Made by a program: the position numbers and the translations under genes | Assembly (NCBI GenBank): GCA_030696315.1 | Contig: JAUYSM010000114.1 | Span: 1-43,883 of the forward strand | Direction: 5' to 3' | DNA: 43,883 nt | Source of the DNA: Pseudohongiella sp. | GTDB taxonomy: Bacteria; Pseudomonadota; Gammaproteobacteria; Pseudomonadales; Pseudohongiellaceae | Shown: piece after piece, positions 9,684-17,526 of the stretch | Layout: each line of letters starts with the position of its first letter | Numbering within the stretch: position 1 is the first letter of the stretch | The notes under the pieces: model-generated | The model's database searches: none | What the model was told of the DNA's origin: nothing | Seen by the model: only the letters and a program-made list of their open reading frames with translations

Positions 9684-9931
9684 TGAAAAAATTGAGCAAA
9701 CTGAGCGCTGCTTTGATGTCCGCGCTGGGCAGTGTTTCACTGCAGGCCCATGAAGGTCATGCGGCCGTGGGTTCCATGGCGCACGAGATTGAACATGCCG
9801 GCTGGATGGCGGCGGCACTGATGCTGGGTTCGGTGATGATTCTGCTGGTGTTCAGTCTGTCTGTGAAGTTTGCGGACAAACTTGTCTCGCCGCCTGCAGG
9901 CGTCAAGGATACACACTCAAGCGCGCGTTGA
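9683..9931 (+). CDS. Small His-rich exported membrane protein at the end of the urease operon
   Basis: This protein of about 82 residues is not one I can assign to a family. It starts at ATG 9683, with GAGG 6 bases upstream (ATG 9680 is an adjacent alternative), at the ureG stop, so it is probably co-translated with ureG. It has a signal-peptide-like N-terminus ending near SLQA, then a mature N-terminus HEGH and further histidines (about positions 23, 26, 34, 38), one transmembrane segment (about 40-62, GWMAAALMLGSVMILLVF), and a short polar tail. The HEGH start resembles the HPGH start of mature HupE/UreJ nickel-permease-like proteins, but it is far shorter and has only one membrane span. 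A periplasmic nickel-handling role is an inference from position and histidines only. Confidence 0.7.
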   Translation: MKKLSKLSAALMSALGSVSLQAHEGHAAVGSMAHEIEHAGWMAAALMLGSVMILLVFSLSVKFADKLVSPPAGVKDTHSSAR

Positions 9932-9944
9932 GTGCCAACTGGAT

Positions 9945-9967
9945 GCGGGATTGTGTGTTAATCCCGC
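9945..9967. terminator. Hairpin between convergent urease operon and response regulator
   Basis: A perfect 8-bp inverted repeat (GCGGGATT, loop GTGTGTT, AATCCCGC) sits 14 bases after the last + strand urease-operon gene and overlaps the TAA stop of the - strand response regulator (9958-9960). Convergent position suggests a bidirectional terminator. There is no clear U-tract on either side, so intrinsic termination would be weak. Confidence 0.4.
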
Positions 9968-10896
9968 TCCAGCACGCTCAGAGCAATTCGTGCCGCAGCT
10001 GTGCGGTTTTGCACGCTGAGCTTCTTGAAAATCTGTTCCAGGTGTTTGTTTACTGTGCGCGGGCTCATCTGCAGAATTTGCGCGGCTTCCCAGTTGGTTT
10101 TGCCCTGGCTGATCCACGCCAGCACTTCGGATTCACGTTTGGTCAGGTTGAGTTTTTCGCGCAGCAAATCTTCGCCGGTGGTTTCCGCAGCTTCCGACAG
10201 GCGCAGCAGTTTTTCATCCTCATTGATGTGACGGATGAAGGTCACACTCAGGCGTTTTTCCTGCAGACTCGCGCCGCTGCCGGAGGTCACCGCCAGCGAT
10301 AACATCTGCTCGGGTTCACGTTGCGCGGGTGGTGCAAACCAGTTGTGCAAGGCCGTGGCTAAGGATGTAGTCTGCCATTCCTCACTGGCGCCGGCGCGCG
10401 CAAACAAGGCCAATGTTTGTGGGGTAGCCCACAAAATGCGGCCCTGCCGGCTGACCGAGAACAGGTGTTGTCCTGCAGAGTCCAGGGCGTTGTAGGCACT
10501 GCTGGTCAGACGTGCGTTATTCAGATGCACACTCATCCGCGCCAACAATTCTTCCGGTTTTATCGGTTTGGTCAGGTAATCCACACCGCCGGCTTCCAAT
10601 CCTTTGACGATGCTCGCAGAATCACTCAGGCCGGTCATAAAAATTACCGGAATGGCTGCCAGTTCTGGAATGGCCCGTAATTCACGGCAGGTTTCAAAGC
10701 CATCTTTGTTGGGCATGATGGCATCCATCAAAATCATGTCCGGTCGTATCCTGCGCGCGATGGTCAGCGCTTGTCTGCCTTCAAGCGCTACCAGCACGTT
10801 ATAACCGGCATCCTCCAGTGTGTCATTGACGAAGCTTAATGATTCGGGAGAATCATCAACCACCAGCACTACATTTGAATGGGATTTTTTGCTCAT
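9958..10896 (-). CDS. Response regulator, receiver + middle domain + LuxR-type HTH
   Basis: This 312-residue transcription factor has an N-terminal receiver (VVLVVDDSPE, phospho-acceptor D58 in ILMDAIMPNKDG, conserved K110 in LTKPIKPEE). A middle region of about 90 residues resembles a degenerate PAS-like segment (LFSVSRQGRILWATPQTLALFARAG). The C-terminal LuxR/NarL helix-turn-helix reads LTKRESEVLAWISQGKTNWEAAQIL...SPRTVNKHLEQIFKKL. It starts at ATG 10896, in an ATGA overlap with the hybrid kinase gene upstream, so the two form one operon and a likely cognate pair. It runs towards the urease operon. Control of urea or nitrogen-source genes is plausible from context but not shown by the sequence. 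Confidence 0.9.
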   Translation of the reverse strand: MSKKSHSNVVLVVDDSPESLSFVNDTLEDAGYNVLVALEGRQALTIARRIRPDMILMDAIMPNKDGFETCRELRAIPELAAIPVIFMTGLSDSASIVKGLEAGGVDYLTKPIKPEELLARMSVHLNNARLTSSAYNALDSAGQHLFSVSRQGRILWATPQTLALFARAGASEEWQTTSLATALHNWFAPPAQREPEQMLSLAVTSGSGASLQEKRLSVTFIRHINEDEKLLRLSEAAETTGEDLLREKLNLTKRESEVLAWISQGKTNWEAAQILQMSPRTVNKHLEQIFKKLSVQNRTAAARIALSVLERD

Positions 10897-13800
10897 GATC
10901 CTGTGTCGCTCATGTTATCGCCTGTTGCAGGCGAGTCGGGAAGGGGACTTTTTGGTTTTTGAAAACTGCGCACAATCTGATTGAATTGCATCACGTCCAG
11001 CAGGCCTTTCAGATAACGACGCGCCGGTTCATTGATAAGTCCTTTTTGTGTCATCTCGTCGAGTTTGTTCTGCACACCACGTTTGTAACCAAGCTCCGCG
11101 CAGGTCACCAGTTCGCGCGCCAGTTCATGATCAACCAGTGCCGCAAGATCGGTGGGTGGCACCAGCGCCAAGCTGTCGTCGTGTTCTTTGTCCGGATTTT
11201 TATGAATCCAGTTGAGCGACAACAGACGGCCAATGGTCTCAAGCAATTGTTGATGATTGATGGGTTTGACCAGATAGGCATTGTGGGCATCCAGCCTCTG
11301 CAGATTGCGGTGGCGTTCCTGCGCATCCGCAGAAATCATGATGATGGGCTGCTGTAAGCCCAGCGTTCGAAGACGCGCCGCCAACTCAAGGCCATCCATG
11401 CCCGGCATGCTGACATCCACCAGAAATAGATCAGGTGATACGGTTTTCACAACTTCCAGACAGTCAAACGCGTCAGGTGATTCAAGCAGTGTGAAACCCA
11501 GCGGCGGTAACAACTCTGCCATCAAACCTCGGTGAATAGGATCGTCGTCGATCACCATCACCACTTTGCGCTCACCGGCATACCCTTCGATATGTCGCTG
11601 CGGCGGGGTTTGCAGCAAAGGTTCGGTGACACGCGACATCATCAGGCTGACTTTAAAACAACTACCGATACCGGGTTGACTCTGAATGTCCAGTTCACCG
11701 CCCATGATGTCGGTCAGCAAACGCACTATCGTCAGACCAAGACCGGTGCCGGGTACATTGGGTGCATCCGGGCCGCGCACTCGTTCAAACGGATCAAGAA
11801 TGCGCTGCATGTCCTTTTCATTGATGCCTATGCCGGTATCCACCACTGAGAATTCCGCGACCTGGTTGCGATAGCGCACATGAAATTCCACACTGCCTTG
11901 TTGGGTGTATTTGATGGCGTTTGAAAGCAGATTGATCAGGATCTGCCGCAGACGTTTTTCATCTGTGGTAACCACTTCCGGCAACTTGTTGTGTACATGG
12001 CAGGTGAACTGAATGCCTTTTTCCAATGCCATGGTGCGGAACATCTGAATCATCTGCTCCACCAGTTCCGGCAACTTGACATGGTTGCGATAAATCTCGA
12101 GACGACCCGCTTCGATTTTTGAAATATCCAGCAAGCCCTCAATCAAACCAGCCAGATGTTCACCGCTGCGCTTGATGATCTGAATGGCTTCGCGGCTGCG
12201 TAGCGGTATCTCATCGCGCTGACTCAGTATCTGCGCATAGCCGAGAATCGCCTGCAGGGGCGTACGCAGTTCATGGCTGATGCCCGACAGATATCGGCTC
12301 TTGGCTTCATTGGCGCGTTCTGCCAGATCCTTGGCTTTTTGTAACTGTTGGTCAGTCTGATTGTGTGCCTCAATTTCCAGCATCAGGCGACTGGTCTGCC
12401 GGGTGGATTCCTGTTGTGCAACTTCGCGGCTTTCACTGGCCAACAGGTACAGCCAACAAATGACCCCCAAAACAATCAGCATGACAAAAAACAACATGGT
12501 CAGCGCTTGCTGCAACAACTGCGAATCTGCTCCAGCCAGTGGTGCCATCTGGAAATACACCAGTCCCAGCATGGCGGCGCTGATGGCATTGGCCGTACCA
12601 AACAAGGTGAAAAAACGCACCATGCGACGGCCGACCGGCTGAAAAAATACCGTGTGCAGCCAGGGTTTTAGCCAGTTCTCCAACTGATTAGCCAGCCGGC
12701 CATTGGGTTTGCAACTGTCCATACACCGCGAATCAAGCGAGCAACACAAGGAGCAGATGGCACCCTGATACGCTGGGCAATACGCCATATCCTGTCGTTC
12801 AAACGGGTTCTCGCAGATACAACATTGCAGAGAGTTGTCATGATCTTTAACGTGTATCAACTCGTTAAGTTCAGGAGACTGACGCGCCAGATAAAACCGG
12901 CCGCGCGTGAGAATTGCAATCAGAGGTACGGTAATAAAACACATGCCCAGGCTGATAAAGTGCGCCAGGTGTTTAGCCGTGTCGCCAAACAAACCCAGGT
13001 AACACAACACACCGGTGATCGATGCCAGCAATACGGAAACGGTGCCAACCGGGTTGATGTCATACAAATGCGCGCGTTTGAACTCAACAAAGGACGGACT
13101 GAGTTTGAGCGGTTTGTTGATCATCAGATCTGCTGACAAAGAGCCCAGCCAGCTCAATGTGACAATGGAGAACAGACCCAATATGGCTTCCAGCGCGCGA
13201 TACAGCCCCAGCTCCATCAACAGCAGCGCGATGGCCACATTAAACACCAGCCACACAACACGCCCGGGATGACTGTGTGTCAGCCGCGAGAAGAAGTTTG
13301 ACCAGGCGATCGAGCCCGCATAGGCGTTGGTAACATTGATCTTCATTTGCGAGATCACCACCATCAGGCCGGCCAGCACCAGCGACAGGGTAGGTGAGCT
13401 GCTGATGTAGTTGAACACCATCTGGTACATATAGGTGGGGTCGGCAGCACGCTCCGGGCTGTCGCCTGCCGTGATGGCGATATAGGCCAGAAAGGAGCCC
13501 AGCAACATTTTGATGATGCCAATCAGAATCCAGCCCGGTCCGGCGAGTGACAACCAGAACCACCAGCGTCGTGAATTGGTTTTAGTTTTTTCCGGCATAA
13601 AACGCAGGTAATCCACTTGCTCACCAATTTGTGCAACCAGTGAAAACAACACTGCGGCTGATGCGCCAAACAATCCCAGATTAAAGCCGCTGACACCCGC
13701 ACCGGTGGTGGCGGGCATGTACGCTGCCCAGTCTTCCACGCGGGCAAATTCAAACCAGGCGACCACGGCCAGCGCGGTGCATTGCAGCGTCAGCCAGAAT

Positions 13801-14384
13801 GTCTGAGTGCCGACCTGAAATTTGGAAATCATGGTGATGCCATGCGTCACAATCGGAATGACCGCGATGGCACATAATATGTACCCCAGCCACAAAGGAA
13901 TGCCGAGCAAGGCGCGTAACGCAGAGGCAAGAATGGCGCCTTCAATGGCAAAAAAGATGAAGGTAAAGGAAGCGTAAATCAGTGAGGTGATGGTGGAGCC
14001 CAGATAGCCGAAGCCTGCACCGCGTGTCAGCAGATCGATGTCCAGCCCGTACTTGGCAGCGTTATAGGCAATCGGGAAACCGGTCACAATAATCACCAGC
14101 CCCACTGCCAGCATGGCCGCCACAGCATTGACTGCACCGTAACTGAGCGTGATGGTCGCGGCAATCGCTTCCAGCGCCAGAAAGGCGGTTGCGCCAAGCG
14201 CTGTCTTGGCAACCTGCTCGATGCTCCAGCGCCGCGCCTTGACGGCGGTAAAACGCAGCGCGTAGTCCTCCAGCGTCTCGTTGCCTACCCAGACGTTGTA
14301 CTTGCGTCGTACGCGGAATATCTGTTGTGTCGCTTTCATCGAGCAGTGGTCCAAAACCTGACACAGCACATTCCATTGCTTCAT
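10893..14384 (-). CDS. Hybrid sensor histidine kinase fused to an NCS1-type transporter domain
   Basis: This protein has 1163 residues if started at 14384. Met16 (14339) is an equally plausible start, and neither has a clear ribosome binding site. Residues about 30-500 form a multi-span domain resembling NCS1 nucleobase/allantoin permeases (NETLEDYALRF; AYNAAKYGLDIDLLTRGAGFG; YAGSIAWSNFFSR). Residues about 521-558 are a Cys cluster (C521, C522, C524, C536, C544, C547, C548, C554, C558) resembling a zinc-binding module. Two more membrane spans (about 590-612, 628-648) precede HisKA (H704 in ISHELRTPLQ), HATPase (N822; DTGIGI 849-854; GTGLGL), and a receiver (DDD 946-948; D990; K1040). A 120-residue tail follows. 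Autokinase residues are intact. The substrate is unknown; neighbouring urea genes suggest a nitrogen compound. Confidence 0.9.
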   Translation of the reverse strand: MKQWNVLCQVLDHCSMKATQQIFRVRRKYNVWVGNETLEDYALRFTAVKARRWSIEQVAKTALGATAFLALEAIAATITLSYGAVNAVAAMLAVGLVIIVTGFPIAYNAAKYGLDIDLLTRGAGFGYLGSTITSLIYASFTFIFFAIEGAILASALRALLGIPLWLGYILCAIAVIPIVTHGITMISKFQVGTQTFWLTLQCTALAVVAWFEFARVEDWAAYMPATTGAGVSGFNLGLFGASAAVLFSLVAQIGEQVDYLRFMPEKTKTNSRRWWFWLSLAGPGWILIGIIKMLLGSFLAYIAITAGDSPERAADPTYMYQMVFNYISSSPTLSLVLAGLMVVISQMKINVTNAYAGSIAWSNFFSRLTHSHPGRVVWLVFNVAIALLLMELGLYRALEAILGLFSIVTLSWLGSLSADLMINKPLKLSPSFVEFKRAHLYDINPVGTVSVLLASITGVLCYLGLFGDTAKHLAHFISLGMCFITVPLIAILTRGRFYLARQSPELNELIHVKDHDNSLQCCICENPFERQDMAYCPAYQGAICSLCCSLDSRCMDSCKPNGRLANQLENWLKPWLHTVFFQPVGRRMVRFFTLFGTANAISAAMLGLVYFQMAPLAGADSQLLQQALTMLFFVMLIVLGVICWLYLLASESREVAQQESTRQTSRLMLEIEAHNQTDQQLQKAKDLAERANEAKSRYLSGISHELRTPLQAILGYAQILSQRDEIPLRSREAIQIIKRSGEHLAGLIEGLLDISKIEAGRLEIYRNHVKLPELVEQMIQMFRTMALEKGIQFTCHVHNKLPEVVTTDEKRLRQILINLLSNAIKYTQQGSVEFHVRYRNQVAEFSVVDTGIGINEKDMQRILDPFERVRGPDAPNVPGTGLGLTIVRLLTDIMGGELDIQSQPGIGSCFKVSLMMSRVTEPLLQTPPQRHIEGYAGERKVVMVIDDDPIHRGLMAELLPPLGFTLLESPDAFDCLEVVKTVSPDLFLVDVSMPGMDGLELAARLRTLGLQQPIIMISADAQERHRNLQRLDAHNAYLVKPINHQQLLETIGRLLSLNWIHKNPDKEHDDSLALVPPTDLAALVDHELARELVTCAELGYKRGVQNKLDEMTQKGLINEPARRYLKGLLDVMQFNQIVRSFQKPKSPLPDSPATGDNMSDTGS

Positions 14385-14587
14385 GACAGGTCAACGTGTT
14401 TGCGCGCGCCGGATCGTGCTGCCTGCTTTTGGCGCGCTTGCAAAACCAACGCCCGCTAACAGGGCGTAACGCCATAAAAATACGTTAAAAACCGGGGTTT
14501 TTACGCAGATTGATGACTCTGGGAGGGTAGTAGCAAGATTTGTACCGGGGGGATGGTGTGCCTTGATGTATGAGGGGTTTCATGGTG

Positions 14588-14611
14588 ATTCGTGTAAGTG
14601 TAAACACGAAT
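14588..14611. promoter_or_regulatory. Inverted repeat upstream of the ArsR-family gene, candidate operator
   Basis: A perfect inverted repeat with 8-bp arms (ATTCGTGT, 8-base spacer AAGTGTAA, ACACGAAT) lies 13 bases upstream of the putative -35 box of the ArsR-family gene. ArsR-type repressors usually bind such dyads near their own promoter, so autoregulation is a reasonable inference. The dyad could instead serve the divergent hybrid kinase gene. Confidence 0.45.
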
Positions 14612-14623
14612 AAAAACTAAAAC

Positions 14624-14652
14624 TTACCTATTTGGAAAAGCAATGCTATAGT
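14624..14652 (+). promoter_or_regulatory. Putative sigma-70 promoter for the ArsR-family gene
   Basis: A -10-like TATAGT (14647-14652, 5 of 6 consensus) is spaced 17 bases from a weak -35-like TTACCT (14624-14629). The predicted transcription start falls at about 14659, directly at the ATG 14660. No ribosome binding site is seen before that ATG, so the transcript may be leaderless. Confidence 0.45.
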
Positions 14653-14659
14653 TACCCAC

Positions 14660-15016
14660 ATGAATAACTATTCAGAAGACCTCAATTTACGCTTTGGCGC
14701 GCTGTCGGATCCGACCCGGCGTCAAATCATGACCAGACTTTGCGCAGGGCCGGCCTCTGTCGGCGAACTGCGCGAGCCTTTTACTATCGCGCTGCCGAAC
14801 TTGCTCAAGCACATTCATGTGCTGGAGGCCAGTGGTCTGATCCAAACGCATAAACACGGTCGCACGCGGATATGTGCGCTCAACCCTGATGCGTTGTCTG
14901 CGACGGAAAATTGGTTGGCAGAGCAACGTCAGTTGATGGAAGGCCGCTTTGATCGCATGGAAGCCTATCTAAAAACGCTCAAAACGAACCCGGACAAGGA
15001 GAATGATAGTGAGTGA
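14660..15016 (+). CDS. ArsR-family winged-helix transcriptional regulator
   Basis: This 118-residue DNA-binding protein belongs to the ArsR/SmtB-like group commonly paired with SRPBCC proteins. It has the signature FGALSDPTRRQIMTRLCAGP at residues about 12-31, a recognition region around ALPNLLKHIHVLEASGLIQT, and the beta-wing HKHGRTRICALNPDAL. No cysteine metal site is visible, so it is probably not a metal sensor. The gene overlaps the following AHSA1/SRPBCC gene, an arrangement seen widely in bacteria. ATG 14660 has no upstream ribosome binding site and sits at the predicted transcription start. Confidence 0.9.
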   Translation: MNNYSEDLNLRFGALSDPTRRQIMTRLCAGPASVGELREPFTIALPNLLKHIHVLEASGLIQTHKHGRTRICALNPDALSATENWLAEQRQLMEGRFDRMEAYLKTLKTNPDKENDSE

Positions 15017-15500
15017 TCAAAACCAATCCGCGTGGCCGCAAGATTTGCTGCAAAGAGAGATTGTCCTGACCCGGTTGATTGATGCACCAAGGGAGCTTGT
15101 CTTTGAGGTCTGGAGCAACCCTGAACATTTACCCAATTGGTTTGGGCCAGCAGGTTTCACACTGCACACAAAAGAGATCAGTATTGCCGTGGGTGGTCGC
15201 TGGCGATTTGACATGATCGCGCCGGACGGCACGTGCTACACCAACCGTATGGTGTTTAAACGTATAGAACGGCCGTTACTGATCGAGGCAGATCATGGTG
15301 CTGACATAGACAACGATCCCAATACGTTTCATATGCTGGTTACGTTTATGGAGCAGAGCAATGGTAAAACTGTTGTCACGCTGCGCCAGATCCATCCGTC
15401 ACAGATGCGTCGCGATCAAGGTGTTGCGTTTGGGGCAGTGGAATATGGCAATCAGACCTTGGATAAACTGGCACAGTATGTGGCGATGCGGTCGTTATAA
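15009..15500 (+). CDS. SRPBCC (AHSA1/CalC-like) domain protein
   Basis: This single-domain protein of about 163 residues has the helix-grip START-like fold of the AHSA1/CalC family, which binds hydrophobic ligands or acts in stress responses; the ligand is unknown. Recognisable parts are TRLIDAPRELVFEVWSNPEH and LPNWFGPAGF near the N-terminus, VGGRWRFDMIAPDG in the middle, and a C-terminal helix GNQTLDKLAQYV. I prefer GTG 15009, 7 bases after AAGGAG (14996-15001); ATG 15003 lies too close to it. It overlaps the ArsR stop by 8 bases, suggesting coupled expression. It ends 6 bases inside the convergent kinase-like gene. Confidence 0.88.
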   Translation: MSDQNQSAWPQDLLQREIVLTRLIDAPRELVFEVWSNPEHLPNWFGPAGFTLHTKEISIAVGGRWRFDMIAPDGTCYTNRMVFKRIERPLLIEADHGADIDNDPNTFHMLVTFMEQSNGKTVVTLRQIHPSQMRRDQGVAFGAVEYGNQTLDKLAQYVAMRSL

Positions 15501-15995
15501 AAGTTCAGAGGTCTTGGTTGCCGCAAGATCGGTTAACTCAACCTTCTTTCCCTGAAAACTCTGGAAGAGCGCCCGGTGTGCCGGGTATGACAGCACGTCA
15601 TCCCGTTGATGGTAACCGGCAATCCAATCCAGCAGCATCGGCAGGTTATCATCCTGAGCTTGTTTTGATGGATACTTGTGAGATTCCCATGGTCGATTGC
15701 GCGCGTTTTGCTGACATTGCGCGATCGACAGATTCATAAAAATTGCTTCATTTGCGAACGGTTTTACCAAGTCGAGCAAGTCCGCATAACAACCTTCAAT
15801 GACCCACGCGTTATGGTTGCGGATAAACTCGTCAATCTGCTCACTGGCTTCCTGCAGCGGACGCCGCTCGGGCGGATTCACAGGGAGCCAGGCAAGAACA
15901 TCCAGATCAAGGTGGGACAATCCTTCGTCAGCAAATTTTTTGGCCAACGTTGACTTTCCGGAGCCTGAGTTGCCAAAGATAATTATTTTTTTCAT
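15495..15995 (-). CDS. P-loop nucleotide kinase (adenylate kinase / FlaR-like)
   Basis: This 166-residue protein begins KKIIIFGNSGSGKSTLAKKFA, a Walker A P-loop (GNSGSGKST, about residues 8-16), followed by LDLDVLAW, an NMP-kinase-like substrate segment, and WVIEGCYADLLDLV. Such small proteins are often annotated as adenylate kinase-like or DNA topology modulation protein FlaR. The true substrate is not known. A CGGAG ribosome binding site lies 6 bases before ATG 15995. Its 3' end overlaps the end of the convergent SRPBCC gene by 6 bases. Confidence 0.8.
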   Translation of the reverse strand: MKKIIIFGNSGSGKSTLAKKFADEGLSHLDLDVLAWLPVNPPERRPLQEASEQIDEFIRNHNAWVIEGCYADLLDLVKPFANEAIFMNLSIAQCQQNARNRPWESHKYPSKQAQDDNLPMLLDWIAGYHQRDDVLSYPAHRALFQSFQGKKVELTDLAATKTSELL

Positions 15996-16043
15996 AGAAT
16001 CTCCGGTTTGAATCGACTGCCTTACAAACTCTTCTAATGCAGG

Positions 16044-16403
16044 CTAAACAAACCCCTGCTCTTTGTAGCTGTTGTACCCTGCTTTTGTCAGGGCGGCCAA
16101 CTCGTCAAGCAACCGTGGTTCAATCGATTTGAAGTTGAAACATGACTTGCCCTGCATATGTTTTTTGAGTTCGTCCGACACCTGTTCAAGCAGCGCAGGC
16201 TGCGAATACACCGGCATGAGGTGATAACTGACATACGACTTCTTGATCTGCACCGCCCCAAAGAACAAAGGTGTCTTGTTCTTTTGAATGTGCGCCGTGT
16301 TGACATACAACTCGTCGTTGGTGTCTTTTTGGGTGGTTAACTCGGCGGCGTAGGGCGCCATTATGTTGCGTAGTTCGCTGAAAACTAAATGAAAATCGGA
16401 CAT
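16044..16403 (-). CDS. DUF1801/YdhG-like small protein
   Basis: I start this gene at ATG 16403 (MSDFHLVFSELR), which has a strong AAGGAGT ribosome binding site. A longer frame to 16436 adds 11 residues without support. The 119-residue product has the pattern of the DUF1801/YdhG superfamily: an N-terminal helix, YVNTAHIQKNKTPLFFGAVQIKKSYVSYHLMPVY, then LKKHMQGKSCFNFK and a C-terminal helix. Function is unknown. It lies in a same-strand series of small genes with gaps of about 50 bases on each side. Confidence 0.75.
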   Translation of the reverse strand: MSDFHLVFSELRNIMAPYAAELTTQKDTNDELYVNTAHIQKNKTPLFFGAVQIKKSYVSYHLMPVYSQPALLEQVSDELKKHMQGKSCFNFKSIEPRLLDELAALTKAGYNSYKEQGFV

Positions 16404-16458
16404 AAGTGACTCCTTGTGGTCGTGGTTGTGATACATAACGCTCCACTCGATGAGTGGT

Positions 16459-16779
16459 TTATTCTCTGGGCTTCTTGTCGATTAACACGTCTTGCTGCCA
16501 TTTACTGGGCTTTTTGTCTGTGCGATGAATGCAGCCCGCCCAGCAACATGGGCGTTTTTTCCCTTCATGAAGTTCCTCAACAGTCCTTTGAATGCGTTTT
16601 AATCGGGTTTTTTGCTGTTTTGCGTCTTCTATCCAGCAAATGAATTCATTACGCCCGATTGGGCTCAGGCGTTCCCAGAGGTCTGCCGTTTGAATGTTGT
16701 CGCCCAGGACATTAGCCAGATCTTGGGGTATTTCATGTACAAGACCACCGGAAATATTCGACATAATTGTGTAGCTCAT
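16459..16779 (-). CDS. YdeI/OmpD-associated (OmdA) family protein
   Basis: This small protein (about 106 residues from ATG 16779; a TTG at 16806 would add 9) carries the core LWERLSPIGRNEFICWIEDAK, followed by KTRLKRIQRTVEELHEGKKRPCCW and GCIHR. These match the OmdA/YdeI family sometimes called bacteriocin-protection proteins. The molecular function is not established. The Cys pair and Cys-Ile-His may be a metal site, which is inference. It sits between the GNAT gene and the DUF1801-like gene on the same strand. Confidence 0.78.
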   Translation of the reverse strand: MSYTIMSNISGGLVHEIPQDLANVLGDNIQTADLWERLSPIGRNEFICWIEDAKQQKTRLKRIQRTVEELHEGKKRPCCWAGCIHRTDKKPSKWQQDVLIDKKPRE

Positions 16780-16824
16780 CTCCCGCCCCGTCGAATCGGG
16801 GCTCAATGCGAGTCCTGCGGATTG

Positions 16825-17340
16825 TCATGCCGCATTGCGCAGATCCTTTACCATCATTTTTGTCATAAGAGTTGACCCTTCTCTCAACTCTTCAACCTGC
16901 CCGGACGCAAGGAAACCTGAATTTTGATAGAGACCTACAGCCGCATCATTCGTAGTAGTAACAGACAACTCTATAAAATCACAATTTCTGGCAATGGCCC
17001 ATGCGATGATGCGATCAAGCAATGCTTTGGCGATTCCTTTTCCGCGCGCGTCCGGAGATACCCACATTTGATAGACATGGGCTACTTTTGAATCAGTGTC
17101 GTGCACCAAGCCCCAAGCAATTCCGATCGGATTTTTAGTGAATTCTGCGATCAGCGGCAGCGCAGCTTTAGCACGCCCAGTAGGATCTAAACGAGATTCC
17201 CATTCAGACTGCGAGAACGCTGATTCTCGCTCATAAGTTGATCCAAATGAATCTGGAGCATCTTTCAACGACGCCAGCCGAACTGACTTATACGTAAGCC
17301 AATCTGCGGGTGTCAGTATTCTTATTTTGAGTTCACTCAT
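16825..17340 (-). CDS. GNAT-family N-acetyltransferase
   Basis: This 171-residue protein has the GNAT fold. The N-terminal strand is KIRILTPADWLTYKSVRLASL, followed by PIGIAWGLVHD, the acetyl-CoA binding motif A VYQMWVSPDARGKGIAKALLDRII (R/Q-x-x-G-x-G/A as RGKGIA), and the motif B region IELSVTTTNDAAVGLYQNSGF. The acceptor substrate cannot be read from the sequence. ATG 17340 has no obvious ribosome binding site. About 186 bases of non-coding sequence separate it from the vapC stop upstream. Confidence 0.88.
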   Translation of the reverse strand: MSELKIRILTPADWLTYKSVRLASLKDAPDSFGSTYERESAFSQSEWESRLDPTGRAKAALPLIAEFTKNPIGIAWGLVHDTDSKVAHVYQMWVSPDARGKGIAKALLDRIIAWAIARNCDFIELSVTTTNDAAVGLYQNSGFLASGQVEELREGSTLMTKMMVKDLRNAA

Positions 17341-17526
17341 GCAGGTGGTCCAGTCTACTAACTGGGTGGCGATTCAATCGGGAGGACCGAAAACCTATCC
17401 AGTTGCCAGATAACGCCTCAACATTAAACCCTTCAATTAGTCCACAATCCCTGTGGGTCGGAGATTTTTATGATATCCATCCATTTTTCATAGCGTTGCT
17501 GAACCTCGACGCAGTTGTTCAGATTG

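Noticed and set aside
17341-17526. Possible integron attC site between vapC and the GNAT gene, suggested by TAACAA after the vapC stop and GGCGTTA on the - strand.
   Set aside because: No matching RYYYAAC / GTTRRRY pair and no long imperfect dyad; the other gaps in this block are only 45-55 bases, too short for attC sites.
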